Under the pieces are notes generated by a model. It saw only the letters and a list, made by a program, of their open reading frames with translations. It did no database searches and was not told the DNA's origin. The position numbers were made by a program, and so were the translations under genes. From assembly GCA_022826505.1 (NCBI GenBank), contig JAJDUQ010000168.1:1-64000 (forward strand): a DNA stretch of 64,000 nucleotides. Reading direction: 5' to 3'. This stretch comes from Gammaproteobacteria bacterium (lineage in GTDB: Bacteria > Pseudomonadota > Gammaproteobacteria > HK1). Shown piece by piece: positions 1 to 8,965 of this stretch (positions are counted from its first letter, which is position 1; each line of letters begins with the position of its first letter).

Positions 1-2610
1 GCTGGAGAGAACATGGCCATTATGCTGAATCCTCCCACGAAAGTTTACGAGAACATTTTTTTCTCAGCCTCCCAACCCCCTGATTCCTCTACTATCCTCC
101 AGCCAGCGGGAATTGCTGGGCAGGTCTATCCGTTCACGCCCGCGCTCGTACAGACCCTGATCGCCGTCTCCTCCCTGCTGCAGCGCGAACGCACCGCCCT
201 CAAGCTCATGCTGCAGCTTCTCGTCGGCCACGGCCATCGCCTGGAGCTTGGCGACATCATCCCCGTGGGCGATCTGTTCGACGTCATCGCAGAGGGTGAC
301 GAACCGTTCACGCAGGCAATGCGGCTGCGCTTCGACGATGCCCGGAAGCTCTACCGCACCAAGCTGCTGCCGTTGCTGGAGAGCGAGCACGGCGTGGCGG
401 CCGCCGACGTCAGGGAGGGCCGCGCCGACGCTCGCAAGGCGACGAGCTTCCGCAACGACGACCGGCTGATGAAGACGCTGCTGCTCTCGGCTCTCGCCGA
501 GGGAGTCGAGGCGTTGCGGGCACTCACCCCGGCGCGGCTGTCGGCACTCAACCACGGCACCGTGCGCTCCCCTATCCCCGGCCAGGAGAGCCGGATCGTG
601 CTCGGCAAGTGCCGGCAGTGGGCGGCGCAGGCCGGGGAGATCAAGGTCTCGGACGACAGTGCGAACCCAGTCGTCACCCTTCAGATCGTGGGAGTGGATA
701 CCGAGAGCATCCTCGCGAACGCGACGGCGCTCGACAGTCACGGATATCGGATTCAGAAGGTGCGCCAGCTCGTCTACGAGAGCCTGGAACTCGACGAGTC
801 CCAGGGGTGGCTCCCGCAGAGCTACGAGATGCAATGGCGGGGCTCGAAGCGCAAGTGCGAGATCCTGATCCGCAACGTGCGGGAGATGAATCCTGAAGAG
901 TTCCGCAACTCCGAGGGCCTGTGGCGAATCGTGATCGACTGGCCGTTCGACGAACCGCAACACACGCCGCTCGACGATCTGGCTCAGGTGCGGAACTTCA
1001 AGACGGAGGGAGAGACGGCCGATACCATCGTGTGGCTGCCCTGGTTCTTCACCGAGTCGACGCAGCGCGACCTCGGACGGCTGGTGCTGCTCGATCAGGT
1101 GCTGACCGGAAACCGTCTCAACGAGTACGGGGCGCACCTGTCACAGACCGACCGCGATCAGGCGCGCAGCCTCATGGTGAACCAGCGCGACCAGATGCGG
1201 ACACGCATCCGCAACTGCCTTTTCGCCGCATACGGCATCTCCAGGGCCGACGTCGACGCCGTGGACGACAGTCACGATCTGGAAGGGCACTTCATCTCCC
1301 TGAATCCGGCACTGGAGGTTCGCCCGCCGGTGGCGGCAAGCATCGGCGACGCCCTTCAGGATGTCTTCGGTCAGTGGCTGACGGCGCGCTACCCCCATCA
1401 CCCCGACTTCGGCGTCGAGGTTCGACGCCCAGGCTTGCGCCGCGTCCGGGAGGTCGTCGAACGGGCGGTAGTCGCTTCCGAAAATCGAGTGGAGGTGGAT
1501 CGCCAGTCACGCGGTGATGTGCGACACATCGCAGTGCCGCTCGGGCTCGGCGCGATGGGAGAGACGCACTTCGTTCTGGAGCGAACTTGGCTGGACGAGC
1601 TGGAGCGCAAGCACGCGCAGCATGGCGGCGACTCCTTGAGCGTGCGCGAGCTGCGGGCCTGGATCGAGGCGCCGGAGCGACGCGGCCTCGATCGTGATGT
1701 GCAGAACCTCTTGATCCTGACATTCGCGCTGCAAAAGGGGCTTCGCTTCTCTCTGCACGGCCAGCCCGCGACCCCATCCATCGAGCAGCTCGACGACCGC
1801 CTCGTGCTGGTGGCGCAGGCGTTGCCGGACGCGGCTGACTGGGAGGGCGCGGTCAAGCTTGCGCAAACCCTGTTCGGAATCGAGGCGTCAGGGTTGATGA
1901 ACGCCCAGAATGTCGCCGATCTGAACGGCGCCCTCCGCCGCGCGACGGACGAGCATCGCGACGCCGTAGACGCGTTGGTCGATTCCCTGAAAGGGAGGAT
2001 GGGCGCTCGCGGTATCGCCGCGAATGGCACCAATCGGTACCGCACCGCCCATGCGACCCGAACGCTGCTGTCGGCGCTGGCTGGCGCGGAAGACGACGCG
2101 CTGGTGGCAACGCTTGCCAAGGCCGACGTGCAGACCAGCGATACCGCGATGGCACAGTGCCTGAGGAGCGCACGCGGCGTCGCCCAAGCGCTGGCATCCG
2201 GCGGATGGAGAGTTTTCGACACCACCGACAAGCTCGGCGAGCCATACCAGGGACGCGTTCAGGCGATTGCCGCGAAGCTGAACGACGCCCTCGGTCACGA
2301 CGAGCACGTGACTCAGCTCGCAGGAGTCCTGGAGGGTTGTCAAACCACCGCGCTGGCCCTGCTGTCCGAGGCTGTAACCACGTCGTCACCCAAACCGCCC
2401 GGACCGCCCGAACCGCCGACACCGGAGCCTCCGGTGAAAACGGACAAGCGCGAGAGCCGAGTAGCCACCGGCCACAGAAGCGTCGCGGCAGCCGAGGTCG
2501 ACACGGTGTTCGCGGAAATCCACAACGCGGTGCGCAAGGCCGACGCCACGCGAGTCGACATTGAGTGGCGGGTGTATTCGGGCGAGGAGGACGGGAAGCG
2601 ATCGCCGTGA
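1..2610 (+). CDS. pglY: BREX-2 PglY-like protein, C-terminal part (5' end outside window)
   Basis: The reading frame is open to the left window edge, so the gene begins outside; about 869 residues are visible. No Walker A motif is present in the visible part, as expected if the N-terminal ATPase region is missing; full PglY proteins are about 1,200-1,300 aa. A stretch beginning YPFTPALVQTLIAVSSLLQ, followed by GDIIPVGDLFDVI and an ARKLYRTKLLPLLE segment, matches what I remember of PglY-type phage-resistance proteins. The C-terminus has a Pro-rich linker (PKPPGPPEPPTPEPP) before a short tail. The stop codon overlaps the start of pglZ (GTGA), the arrangement known from BREX type 2, where PglY is the large ATPase of a phage-restricting complex. 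Without the N-terminus the identification rests on remembered similarity and the neighbour. Confidence 0.72.
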   Translation, partial: AGENMAIMLNPPTKVYENIFFSASQPPDSSTILQPAGIAGQVYPFTPALVQTLIAVSSLLQRERTALKLMLQLLVGHGHRLELGDIIPVGDLFDVIAEGDEPFTQAMRLRFDDARKLYRTKLLPLLESEHGVAAADVREGRADARKATSFRNDDRLMKTLLLSALAEGVEALRALTPARLSALNHGTVRSPIPGQESRIVLGKCRQWAAQAGEIKVSDDSANPVVTLQIVGVDTESILANATALDSHGYRIQKVRQLVYESLELDESQGWLPQSYEMQWRGSKRKCEILIRNVREMNPEEFRNSEGLWRIVIDWPFDEPQHTPLDDLAQVRNFKTEGETADTIVWLPWFFTESTQRDLGRLVLLDQVLTGNRLNEYGAHLSQTDRDQARSLMVNQRDQMRTRIRNCLFAAYGISRADVDAVDDSHDLEGHFISLNPALEVRPPVAASIGDALQDVFGQWLTARYPHHPDFGVEVRRPGLRRVREVVERAVVASENRVEVDRQSRGDVRHIAVPLGLGAMGETHFVLERTWLDELERKHAQHGGDSLSVRELRAWIEAPERRGLDRDVQNLLILTFALQKGLRFSLHGQPATPSIEQLDDRLVLVAQALPDAADWEGAVKLAQTLFGIEASGLMNAQNVADLNGALRRATDEHRDAVDALVDSLKGRMGARGIAANGTNRYRTAHATRTLLSALAGAEDDALVATLAKADVQTSDTAMAQCLRSARGVAQALASGGWRVFDTTDKLGEPYQGRVQAIAAKLNDALGHDEHVTQLAGVLEGCQTTALALLSEAVTTSSPKPPGPPEPPTPEPPVKTDKRESRVATGHRSVAAAEVDTVFAEIHNAVRKADATRVDIEWRVYSGEEDGKRSP

Positions 2611-5231
2611 CACCCGAGCACCTGACGCGACAAGTCGAGCGGCTCCGCGAGAAGTGGCCGGATACACGGGTCGTGGGTGTTCACGCGGCGCGGTGGCAGG
2701 GCGGCGCCTCGATCACCGTCGGCGGCGAAACATTTCCCGTTCACTGGTGCGTATCCGCCCTGGCGGTGAGCGAACGACTCACCGGGCTCGGTGAAGACGA
2801 TCGGTTGATCGTCCTCACCCCGCTGGCCGACAAGAATCTCAGCCTCGACGTTCGAGCCCGCCTGGCGAGGGGTCGGCTGTTCCACCCCGACCGCTGGCAG
2901 ATGGTATGCGACGCATACGGCGTGGCCGCGGTGGACCCGAGATTGCCCATGCACCCGTGGATGGCCGACGCCCTGCTCAGCGCACGGCCGCGCCAGGGCC
3001 GATCGAAAGCACGGGTGCTGGATGCCGATACCGCCTGGCTGCATGTACTCGACCACCATCTTGGAATGCCGGACGGCAGCCCCGACGCCGGAACCATCCT
3101 CCGCTGGAGCATGGAGCCCGGTTCAGCGGAGCGATTCGCGCGACTCCCGACGCCGCTCGCGGAAGCGGTGGCGCGCAGGTTGGGACAATCCGCAGGTGGC
3201 CTGGGGACGCTGATGGCCAGCGGAATTGCATCGGGTCACGCGAGCGAACTGCTGCCAATCGGCCTCGTCTGCGACGTGCTGTTCGACGACGTGAACGGCG
3301 CGCCCGACCCGACACTTCTGCAGGCGGCCGCGCGTCTCGAGCCCTTGCTTGGCGCCGAAAGCGTGGAGCCGAAACGCGGCCGCGAATGGGCGGAGGTGGC
3401 GCGGCGCGTTCTCCGGGCGCTACCGCATGACTCGCGTGTCGAGTGGCTCGCACGCGCGGAAGCCACGCTCTCCAGTCTGAAGGCAGAGGCATTCGCGGAG
3501 CGCAGCTCGGTGTTGCCGTCCGGCTTTCGGAGTCGGCTCGAACGGTTCGCCGCGGCGGCGACAAGTGCAATCAATTCCTCGAACGCGATCGACTCGGCGG
3601 AACAGGCCTTTCGACGCATCAGTGAACACTTGTCATTCGACGAACAGGGCGAACGCGCTCGACACCTGGAAATGGCCCTGCGGCTCGTGCGCAGCCTCCA
3701 TCAAGGGCGCGAGACCCCGAGCACACCCGCTGGCCTCATGACGCACCACGCCACCGAGGGCGCCTTCGAAGACTGGGCGCGGCGCCAGTTGCTGGGCGGC
3801 GACGAACACCCCGAGGTCGGAGCCCTGTTCGGCGCAATCCATCGCGCCGTGCGTGCGCGCCGCGAGGAGCGGAACCGGGCTTTCGCTGTCGGCCTGAGCG
3901 AATGGCTGACCGGCGCCCGCGGCCAGGGAATCGTGCCGATCGAACACTGCCTTGATCGCGTCGTCGCGCCGCTCGGGCGCCTCCGGCCGGTGCTGGTGCT
4001 CGTGCTCGACGGCATGGACGCCGGAGTCTTCGAAGAACTCGGAGAGAGCCTGCACGAGCGCGGCTGGCGGCGGCAACGCGGCGCGGCGCCGGAGGCCCTG
4101 CTGGCGGTGCTGCCGACGGTGACGGAGTCGTCGCGCATGGCGCTTCTGACCGGTGGCGTGAGACGGGGGAACGCCGCGGCGGAGAAGGCCGGATTCGCCA
4201 GACACCCCGACCTGCGAGATGCCTCCCGACCGGGCCGGCCTCCGCGCCTGTTCCACAAGGCCGAGCTGACCGACGGCGCGGCGGAGGGACTCGCGGTGCC
4301 CGTGCGAGAGGCGTTGGGCGACGAGCGACAGCGCATCGTCGGCATCGTCCTGAACGCCGTGGACGATCACCTCGCAAAGTCGGAGCAGATGCAGTTGACG
4401 TGGCGAATCGATTCGGTACGGCTTCTGCCGGCGATCCTGAACGAGGCGCACGCGGCGGGTCGCGCCGTCATCCTGACGTCGGATCACGGCCACGTCCTGG
4501 AGGCGGACGGCATCAAGCTGCCCGGCGAGGAGGAAGGCCGATGGCGACGCGCTGCCGCACCGGCGACCGAGCTGGAAATCGAGTTGGGAGGCGCTCGCGT
4601 ACAAGCAGCGACAGGGCTGGAGCGCATCGTATTGCCCTGGAGCGAGACCGTTCGATACGGATCGAAACGAAACGGCTATCACGGCGGGGCTTCGCTGCAG
4701 GAGGCGGTCGTACCGGTTGGCGTGTACGTCGGACCGGGCGAAGAGCTCGACGGCTGGCAGCAGATTCCGGTTCCATATCCACCTTGGTGGTCGGGCGAAT
4801 CGCCGAGTGCGGCAGGATTTCGTCTTCCGGTGCCGGAACCGAAGTGGGCAAATCGTGAAACGTCTGCAGAGCCTCAACCCGACCTGTTCACCGAGGCTGC
4901 GCGAAAGGGGGCCGCAGCAACCTCACGGTGGGCTCCGCTCTTCGAGTCGGAGGTGTATCTGGCGCAACGTCAGCTTGCAGGCTCGAGGGTGCCGGATGAC
5001 GATACCGTCGGTGCAGCGCTCGATGGGTTGTTGGAAGCCCAGGGCCGCCTTCCGCTCGTGTCGCTCGGGGCACGGCTGGATGTACCGGCGATGCATACGC
5101 CCGGCATCGTCGTCGGCCTGCAACGCCTCTTGAACGTGGACGGCTATCCGGTGCTCCGGTTAAACGACGACACGGAGCGTGTCGACCTTGATGGCGAATT
5201 GTTTGCCAAGCTCTTCAATCTGGTGCCGTAG
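2607..5231 (+). CDS. pglZ: BREX-2 phosphatase-like protein PglZ
   Basis: PglZ proteins are alkaline-phosphatase-superfamily members shared by BREX systems. Visible signs: a metal-binding start LVLVLDGMDAG (about residue 466), the nucleophile region LPTVTESSRMALLTGG (about 500) and a later TSDHGH metal motif (about 623). The length, 874 aa, suits type 2 PglZ. I prefer the GTG at 2607 because it overlaps the pglY stop as GTGA and is preceded by GGGAAG; the GTG at 2565 would add 14 unconserved-looking residues. The neighbour pglY supports type 2. No brxHI or brxD follows; the next gene is a convergent mttB-like gene, so other BREX genes must lie to the left, if present. Confidence 0.85.
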   Translation: MTPEHLTRQVERLREKWPDTRVVGVHAARWQGGASITVGGETFPVHWCVSALAVSERLTGLGEDDRLIVLTPLADKNLSLDVRARLARGRLFHPDRWQMVCDAYGVAAVDPRLPMHPWMADALLSARPRQGRSKARVLDADTAWLHVLDHHLGMPDGSPDAGTILRWSMEPGSAERFARLPTPLAEAVARRLGQSAGGLGTLMASGIASGHASELLPIGLVCDVLFDDVNGAPDPTLLQAAARLEPLLGAESVEPKRGREWAEVARRVLRALPHDSRVEWLARAEATLSSLKAEAFAERSSVLPSGFRSRLERFAAAATSAINSSNAIDSAEQAFRRISEHLSFDEQGERARHLEMALRLVRSLHQGRETPSTPAGLMTHHATEGAFEDWARRQLLGGDEHPEVGALFGAIHRAVRARREERNRAFAVGLSEWLTGARGQGIVPIEHCLDRVVAPLGRLRPVLVLVLDGMDAGVFEELGESLHERGWRRQRGAAPEALLAVLPTVTESSRMALLTGGVRRGNAAAEKAGFARHPDLRDASRPGRPPRLFHKAELTDGAAEGLAVPVREALGDERQRIVGIVLNAVDDHLAKSEQMQLTWRIDSVRLLPAILNEAHAAGRAVILTSDHGHVLEADGIKLPGEEEGRWRRAAAPATELEIELGGARVQAATGLERIVLPWSETVRYGSKRNGYHGGASLQEAVVPVGVYVGPGEELDGWQQIPVPYPPWWSGESPSAAGFRLPVPEPKWANRETSAEPQPDLFTEAARKGAAATSRWAPLFESEVYLAQRQLAGSRVPDDDTVGAALDGLLEAQGRLPLVSLGARLDVPAMHTPGIVVGLQRLLNVDGYPVLRLNDDTERVDLDGELFAKLFNLVP

Positions 5232-5289
5232 CGAAGAACTCGGTCGCCTCCATCCTCCCTCACCGCGCTCGCAGCTCTCGGCTTCGAGT

Positions 5290-6969
5290 TCAGAACGCCT
5301 CGTCCGGAAGCTCGCGACTGCGACGGGCCACGAACTCGTCGAGCCCTTCGGCAACGCTTTCGTCGAGAGGAGGCGGCTCGAAGGAGTCGATGAGCGAGGC
5401 TGCGACCGCGGCCGCCCGGGCCTCCACGTCCCTCCTCCCCTCCTCCACCCACTGGTCCCAGGTTCCGGTTTCCGCCGTCATCGGCCGGTAGAACGCCGAG
5501 TCGTAATGCTCGATGGTGTGGCCGTGGCCGAAGAAGTGCCCCGACGGACCGACGTCGCGGATGGCGCCAAGCGCGAGCGTGTCGTCGTCCACGTCGAGTC
5601 CCTTGGCGATTCCGAGCAGATGGGCGAGCTGATCCGCGTCCATCACCATCTTGGCGAAGCTCGCCGACAGCCCGCTCTCCAGGAACCCCGCCGCGTGCAG
5701 GACGAAATGCACGCGGCCGAGCATCGCCGAGAGCATGGCGATCATCGACTGCGCACCTGCGTCTGCATCGCAGGTTTTCGACCCGGTGCGCATCCCCCCG
5801 GTGCGCGACGGCACGCCGTAGCGCCGCGCGAGCTGGGTGATCGCCAGCCCGAGGATGACCGTTTCCGCGGTGCCGTAAGTGGGCGCCCCTGACTGCATCG
5901 ACACCGTGGCGAGCGTGTTGCCGTACACGACCGGAGTGCCGGGACGAACGAGCTGGGCGAACGCCATGCCGGCCACCGCCTCGGCGTTGAGCTGGGCGAG
6001 CGCGCCGGCGGTGGTCACCGGGGTGTTCGCGCCCTGCATGATGAACGGAGAGACGAGCAGGGCCTGGCGGTGGCGCGCGTAGACCTTCATCGCACCCAGC
6101 ATGGTCGCGTCCCACACCAGCGGGGAATTGCCGTTGACGAGCGAGATGAGGACGGTGCGTTCGCCGGTCTCGATCCGTCCGGCGTCTGCCCCGCCGGCGC
6201 CGCTTCCGCCAGCGTCGGTTCCAGCGGTGTCGGTCCCGCCGGTGTCTGCCCCGCCGGCATCCACCCCCCCGAACACGATCCGGGCCATCTCGACGCAGTC
6301 CATCGCCCGATCCGGCGCGTTCACCGCGCCCATGAACGGCATGTCGGAGTAACGCACATGGGCGCGGAAGATCTCCAGGTGCCGTTTGGGTACGGGAACG
6401 TCCTGCGGCTCGCAGACGATTCCGCCGGAGTGGTTGAGGGCCGGGAGCCGGCAGGCGAGCTTGATGAAGTTCTCGAGGTCTTCGAGTGTCCCCCGGCGCC
6501 GGGCGCCGTCGAGTGCACGCACGTACGGCGGCCCGTAAACGGGGGCGAGGACGAGGTTCGAGCCGCCGATCTCGACGCTCCGGACCGGGTCGCGCGCGTG
6601 CTGCGTGAACCGAGCCGGCGCGAGCGCAAGCTGGGCCATCGCGAGCTCGCGCGGAATGCGCACCCGCTCGCCGGCAACCTCCGCCCCGGCCGCGCGCCAC
6701 AGTGCCAGCGCTTCGGAGTCTCCACGGAAGTCGACGCCGATCTCCTCGAGAATCCGCATCGACGCCTGATGAATGGCCTCTTCGGCTGCGGGGTCCAGGA
6801 GCGCGTAGGTCGGAATGCGATTGACCGGCTGGACGACCGCCCCGACGCCTGGCCGCGCGCGCGCCGCCGCGGCCCGGCGGATGCCCCCGCGACGCCGGCC
6901 GACGAGGGTCGCGGCGCGAGAGCCCCTACCGGGCATTGCGAACGCCTGCACAGCGCCGCTGACGGTCAT
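5290..6969 (-). CDS. Trimethylamine methyltransferase (MttB) family protein with repeat insert
   Basis: A 559-aa protein of the MttB/COG5598 family. The stop-free sense frame means there is no amber pyrrolysine codon, so it belongs with the non-pyrrolysine MttB homologues, some of which demethylate glycine betaine or other quaternary amines onto a corrinoid protein. Family signs: an N-terminal ASMRILEEIGVDF helix, SLVNGNSPLVWD, GANTPVTTAGALAQLNAE in the barrel, and a C-terminal GPSGHFFGHGHT motif. A low-complexity insert of about 30 residues lies near residues 234-263 (separate entry). The first 45 residues are Arg/Ala-rich, no clear ribosome site precedes the first ATG, and the ATG at 6936 is an alternative start. 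It is convergent with pglZ and next to a second MttB gene. No corrinoid protein gene is in view. Confidence 0.85.
   Translation of the reverse strand: MTVSGAVQAFAMPGRGSRAATLVGRRRGGIRRAAAARARPGVGAVVQPVNRIPTYALLDPAAEEAIHQASMRILEEIGVDFRGDSEALALWRAAGAEVAGERVRIPRELAMAQLALAPARFTQHARDPVRSVEIGGSNLVLAPVYGPPYVRALDGARRRGTLEDLENFIKLACRLPALNHSGGIVCEPQDVPVPKRHLEIFRAHVRYSDMPFMGAVNAPDRAMDCVEMARIVFGGVDAGGADTGGTDTAGTDAGGSGAGGADAGRIETGERTVLISLVNGNSPLVWDATMLGAMKVYARHRQALLVSPFIMQGANTPVTTAGALAQLNAEAVAGMAFAQLVRPGTPVVYGNTLATVSMQSGAPTYGTAETVILGLAITQLARRYGVPSRTGGMRTGSKTCDADAGAQSMIAMLSAMLGRVHFVLHAAGFLESGLSASFAKMVMDADQLAHLLGIAKGLDVDDDTLALGAIRDVGPSGHFFGHGHTIEHYDSAFYRPMTAETGTWDQWVEEGRRDVEARAAAVAASLIDSFEPPPLDESVAEGLDEFVARRSRELPDEAF
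6179..6268 (-). repeat. In-frame 15-bp (pentapeptide) repeat inside the mttB-like gene
   Basis: About six diverged tandem copies of a 15-bp unit encode the pattern GGxDx (GGVDA, GGADT, GGTDT, AGTDA, GGSGA, GGADA). The unit length preserves the reading frame. The segment sits between a helix ending EMARIVFGG and the conserved ERTVLISLVNGNSP strand, so it probably forms a flexible acidic surface loop. The second MttB paralogue has an ordinary short stretch here instead. Confidence 0.85.
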
Positions 6970-7175
6970 TGCGATTCATGAACGGCACCCAATCGGCGAT
7001 TTCGTGAGAGATTCTGCCGCGCCGGGAATCAAGCAGCGACGCCCGGCGGGCCGAGTGGCGGTGCCGAGGGACCATCCGGTGCCATGGAAATCATGCGTTC
7101 CCCGTCCGTGCCTCGCACCGCGCGCGTCGCTCGAACGCCGACTCGCCGGCATGAACGCGACGGCGGCGGCCGGGC

Positions 7176-8744
7176 TCAGAAATCCGTCGGCGCCCCGCCC
7201 TCGCGCTTGCGCCGCTCCACGAACGCGGTGAGCTCGTCGCTGATCGCCTCGTCCATCCCCGGCGCCTCGAACTCGGCGAGGACCTTCTTCCAGACGGCGT
7301 TCGCCCGCCGCACCGTGTCGACCGAACCGCGCTCCTCCCAGTTCTCGAAGTTGCTCCAGTCGGAGAGGAAGGGGCCGTAGAACGCGGTCTCGTACCGATC
7401 CTGGGTATGCTGGCAACCGAAGAAGTGACCGTCGGAGCCTACCTCCCGGATGGCGTCCACCGCGATGTCGTCGTAGGTCACCGGCACCGGTTTGAGGTAG
7501 GTGATGATCTGCTGGAGAGTCTCGCAGTCCATCACGAACTTCTCGTACGACGCGCACAAGCCCCCTTCCAGCCACCCCGCGGCGTGGTAGACCACGTTCA
7601 CCCCCGCCGCCACCGCCGACCACAGTGAGAACGCGCTCTCCCACGCGGCCTGCGCATCCGGGCAGTTCGCGGCGCAGGCGTTGGAAGCACGCAGCGGCAA
7701 GCCATAGAAGCGTGCCATCTGCCCGGAGATCTGAGTGGCCCGAATGTACTCGGGCGTCCCGAAGGCCGGCGCACCGGTACGCATGTCCACGTTCGACGTG
7801 AACGACCCGATCGCGCACGGCACGCCCGGCTTCACGCACTGGAGCAGCACGATCGCGGACAGCCCCTCGGCCACGAACTGGGTCACCGCGCCGGCGATCG
7901 TCACCGGGGCCATGGCCCCGGCCAGCGTGAACGGAGTGACGATGGTGGGCTGGCCGCGGCGCGCGAGACGCATCGCGCCGTCGAGCATCGGCCAGTCGTG
8001 CTTGAGCGGCGACGAGGAATTGATGTTGGTGTACATCCGCGGCTTCGCTTCGAACTCCTCGTGGGTGAGTCCGCCCGCGATGCGCACCATCTCCATCACG
8101 TCCTCGATGCGCGCGGTGCCGAGCGAGTACGCGTGCGCAACCTTGTCGGTCAGAACGAGCTTGTCATGGAGGCAGTCGAGATGGCGAACCGACGGGTGCA
8201 GGTCGACCGGCTCCACGGGATAACCACCGGCCATGTGGATGCAGTTGAAGTACTGGGTCAGCTTGAGCAGGTCCCGGTAGCTCTCGCGGTCGCCGGCCCG
8301 CCGTCCGCGGTCGAGATCGGAGCAGTTCGGCGGACTCGACACGTTGACGAACACCATGTGACGCCCGCCGATGACGAGCTCCCGCTCGGGGTTGCGCGGG
8401 GTGATGGTGAACCGCGACGGCGCGAGGCCTACCTTCTCCATCACGAGCGCCCGGTCCATGCGCACGTTGGTGCTGCCGGGGCTCGTCTCGCAGCCGGCCG
8501 ACCTCAGCACCTCGCGGGCCTCGTCGTTCAGGAACTCGATCCCGATCTCCTCGAGCACCCTCATCGCCCCGTCGTGCACCGCCTGTACCTGCTCGGCGGT
8601 GAGCGGCTCGGTGGGGGCGTCGTTGTTGACGGGAAGCTCCCACGGAAGCTGCCGGACCGCCGAGCCCGTACCCCGGCGATTGGCTCCTCGCCCTCCCGAC
8701 CGGCGCGTACGCCGTCGCGTTGCGGAACCTTGTTCGGTAGTCAC
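7176..8744 (-). CDS. Trimethylamine methyltransferase (MttB) family protein
   Basis: A 522-aa MttB-family protein without an amber codon. It has the N-terminal AMRVLEEIGIEF helix, INSSSPLKHD, LAGAMAPVTIAGAVTQ and the C-terminal GSDGHFFGCQHTQDRYE motif. Known MttB homologues transfer a methyl group from a quaternary amine to a corrinoid protein; the actual substrate here is unknown. The start is a GTG with no strong ribosome site; residues 1-30 are Arg/Gly-rich and may be disordered. The 206-bp gap to the preceding mttB-like gene shows no gene. The C-terminus closely resembles the fragment at 12287-12580. The start region faces a plus-strand M81 gene, so the promoters are divergent. Confidence 0.87.
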   Translation of the reverse strand: MTTEQGSATRRRTRRSGGRGANRRGTGSAVRQLPWELPVNNDAPTEPLTAEQVQAVHDGAMRVLEEIGIEFLNDEAREVLRSAGCETSPGSTNVRMDRALVMEKVGLAPSRFTITPRNPERELVIGGRHMVFVNVSSPPNCSDLDRGRRAGDRESYRDLLKLTQYFNCIHMAGGYPVEPVDLHPSVRHLDCLHDKLVLTDKVAHAYSLGTARIEDVMEMVRIAGGLTHEEFEAKPRMYTNINSSSPLKHDWPMLDGAMRLARRGQPTIVTPFTLAGAMAPVTIAGAVTQFVAEGLSAIVLLQCVKPGVPCAIGSFTSNVDMRTGAPAFGTPEYIRATQISGQMARFYGLPLRASNACAANCPDAQAAWESAFSLWSAVAAGVNVVYHAAGWLEGGLCASYEKFVMDCETLQQIITYLKPVPVTYDDIAVDAIREVGSDGHFFGCQHTQDRYETAFYGPFLSDWSNFENWEERGSVDTVRRANAVWKKVLAEFEAPGMDEAISDELTAFVERRKREGGAPTDF

Positions 8745-8965
8745 TGGTTTGGATGCTCCGCGCGCCGAGGTCTCCCGGCACGATTCGAAACGAACCCGCC
8801 GGATGGCGTCGGCGGAGTGGCATACTGGCGACCACCGAAGTGTATTCCGCGCCGCCGTGACATGCAGCGAGATGTTGGCTCGGCCGAACCGCGAGCAAGG
8901 GGTGGATGTTCGCTCCGGCCCGGATCACCGTCGCCAACAGGGTCGACCGCGAAGGAGCCCGAACG

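Noticed and set aside
2565-2606. Upstream GTG start for pglZ
   Set aside because: The GTG at 2607 makes the usual coupled overlap and has a better placed ribosome site.
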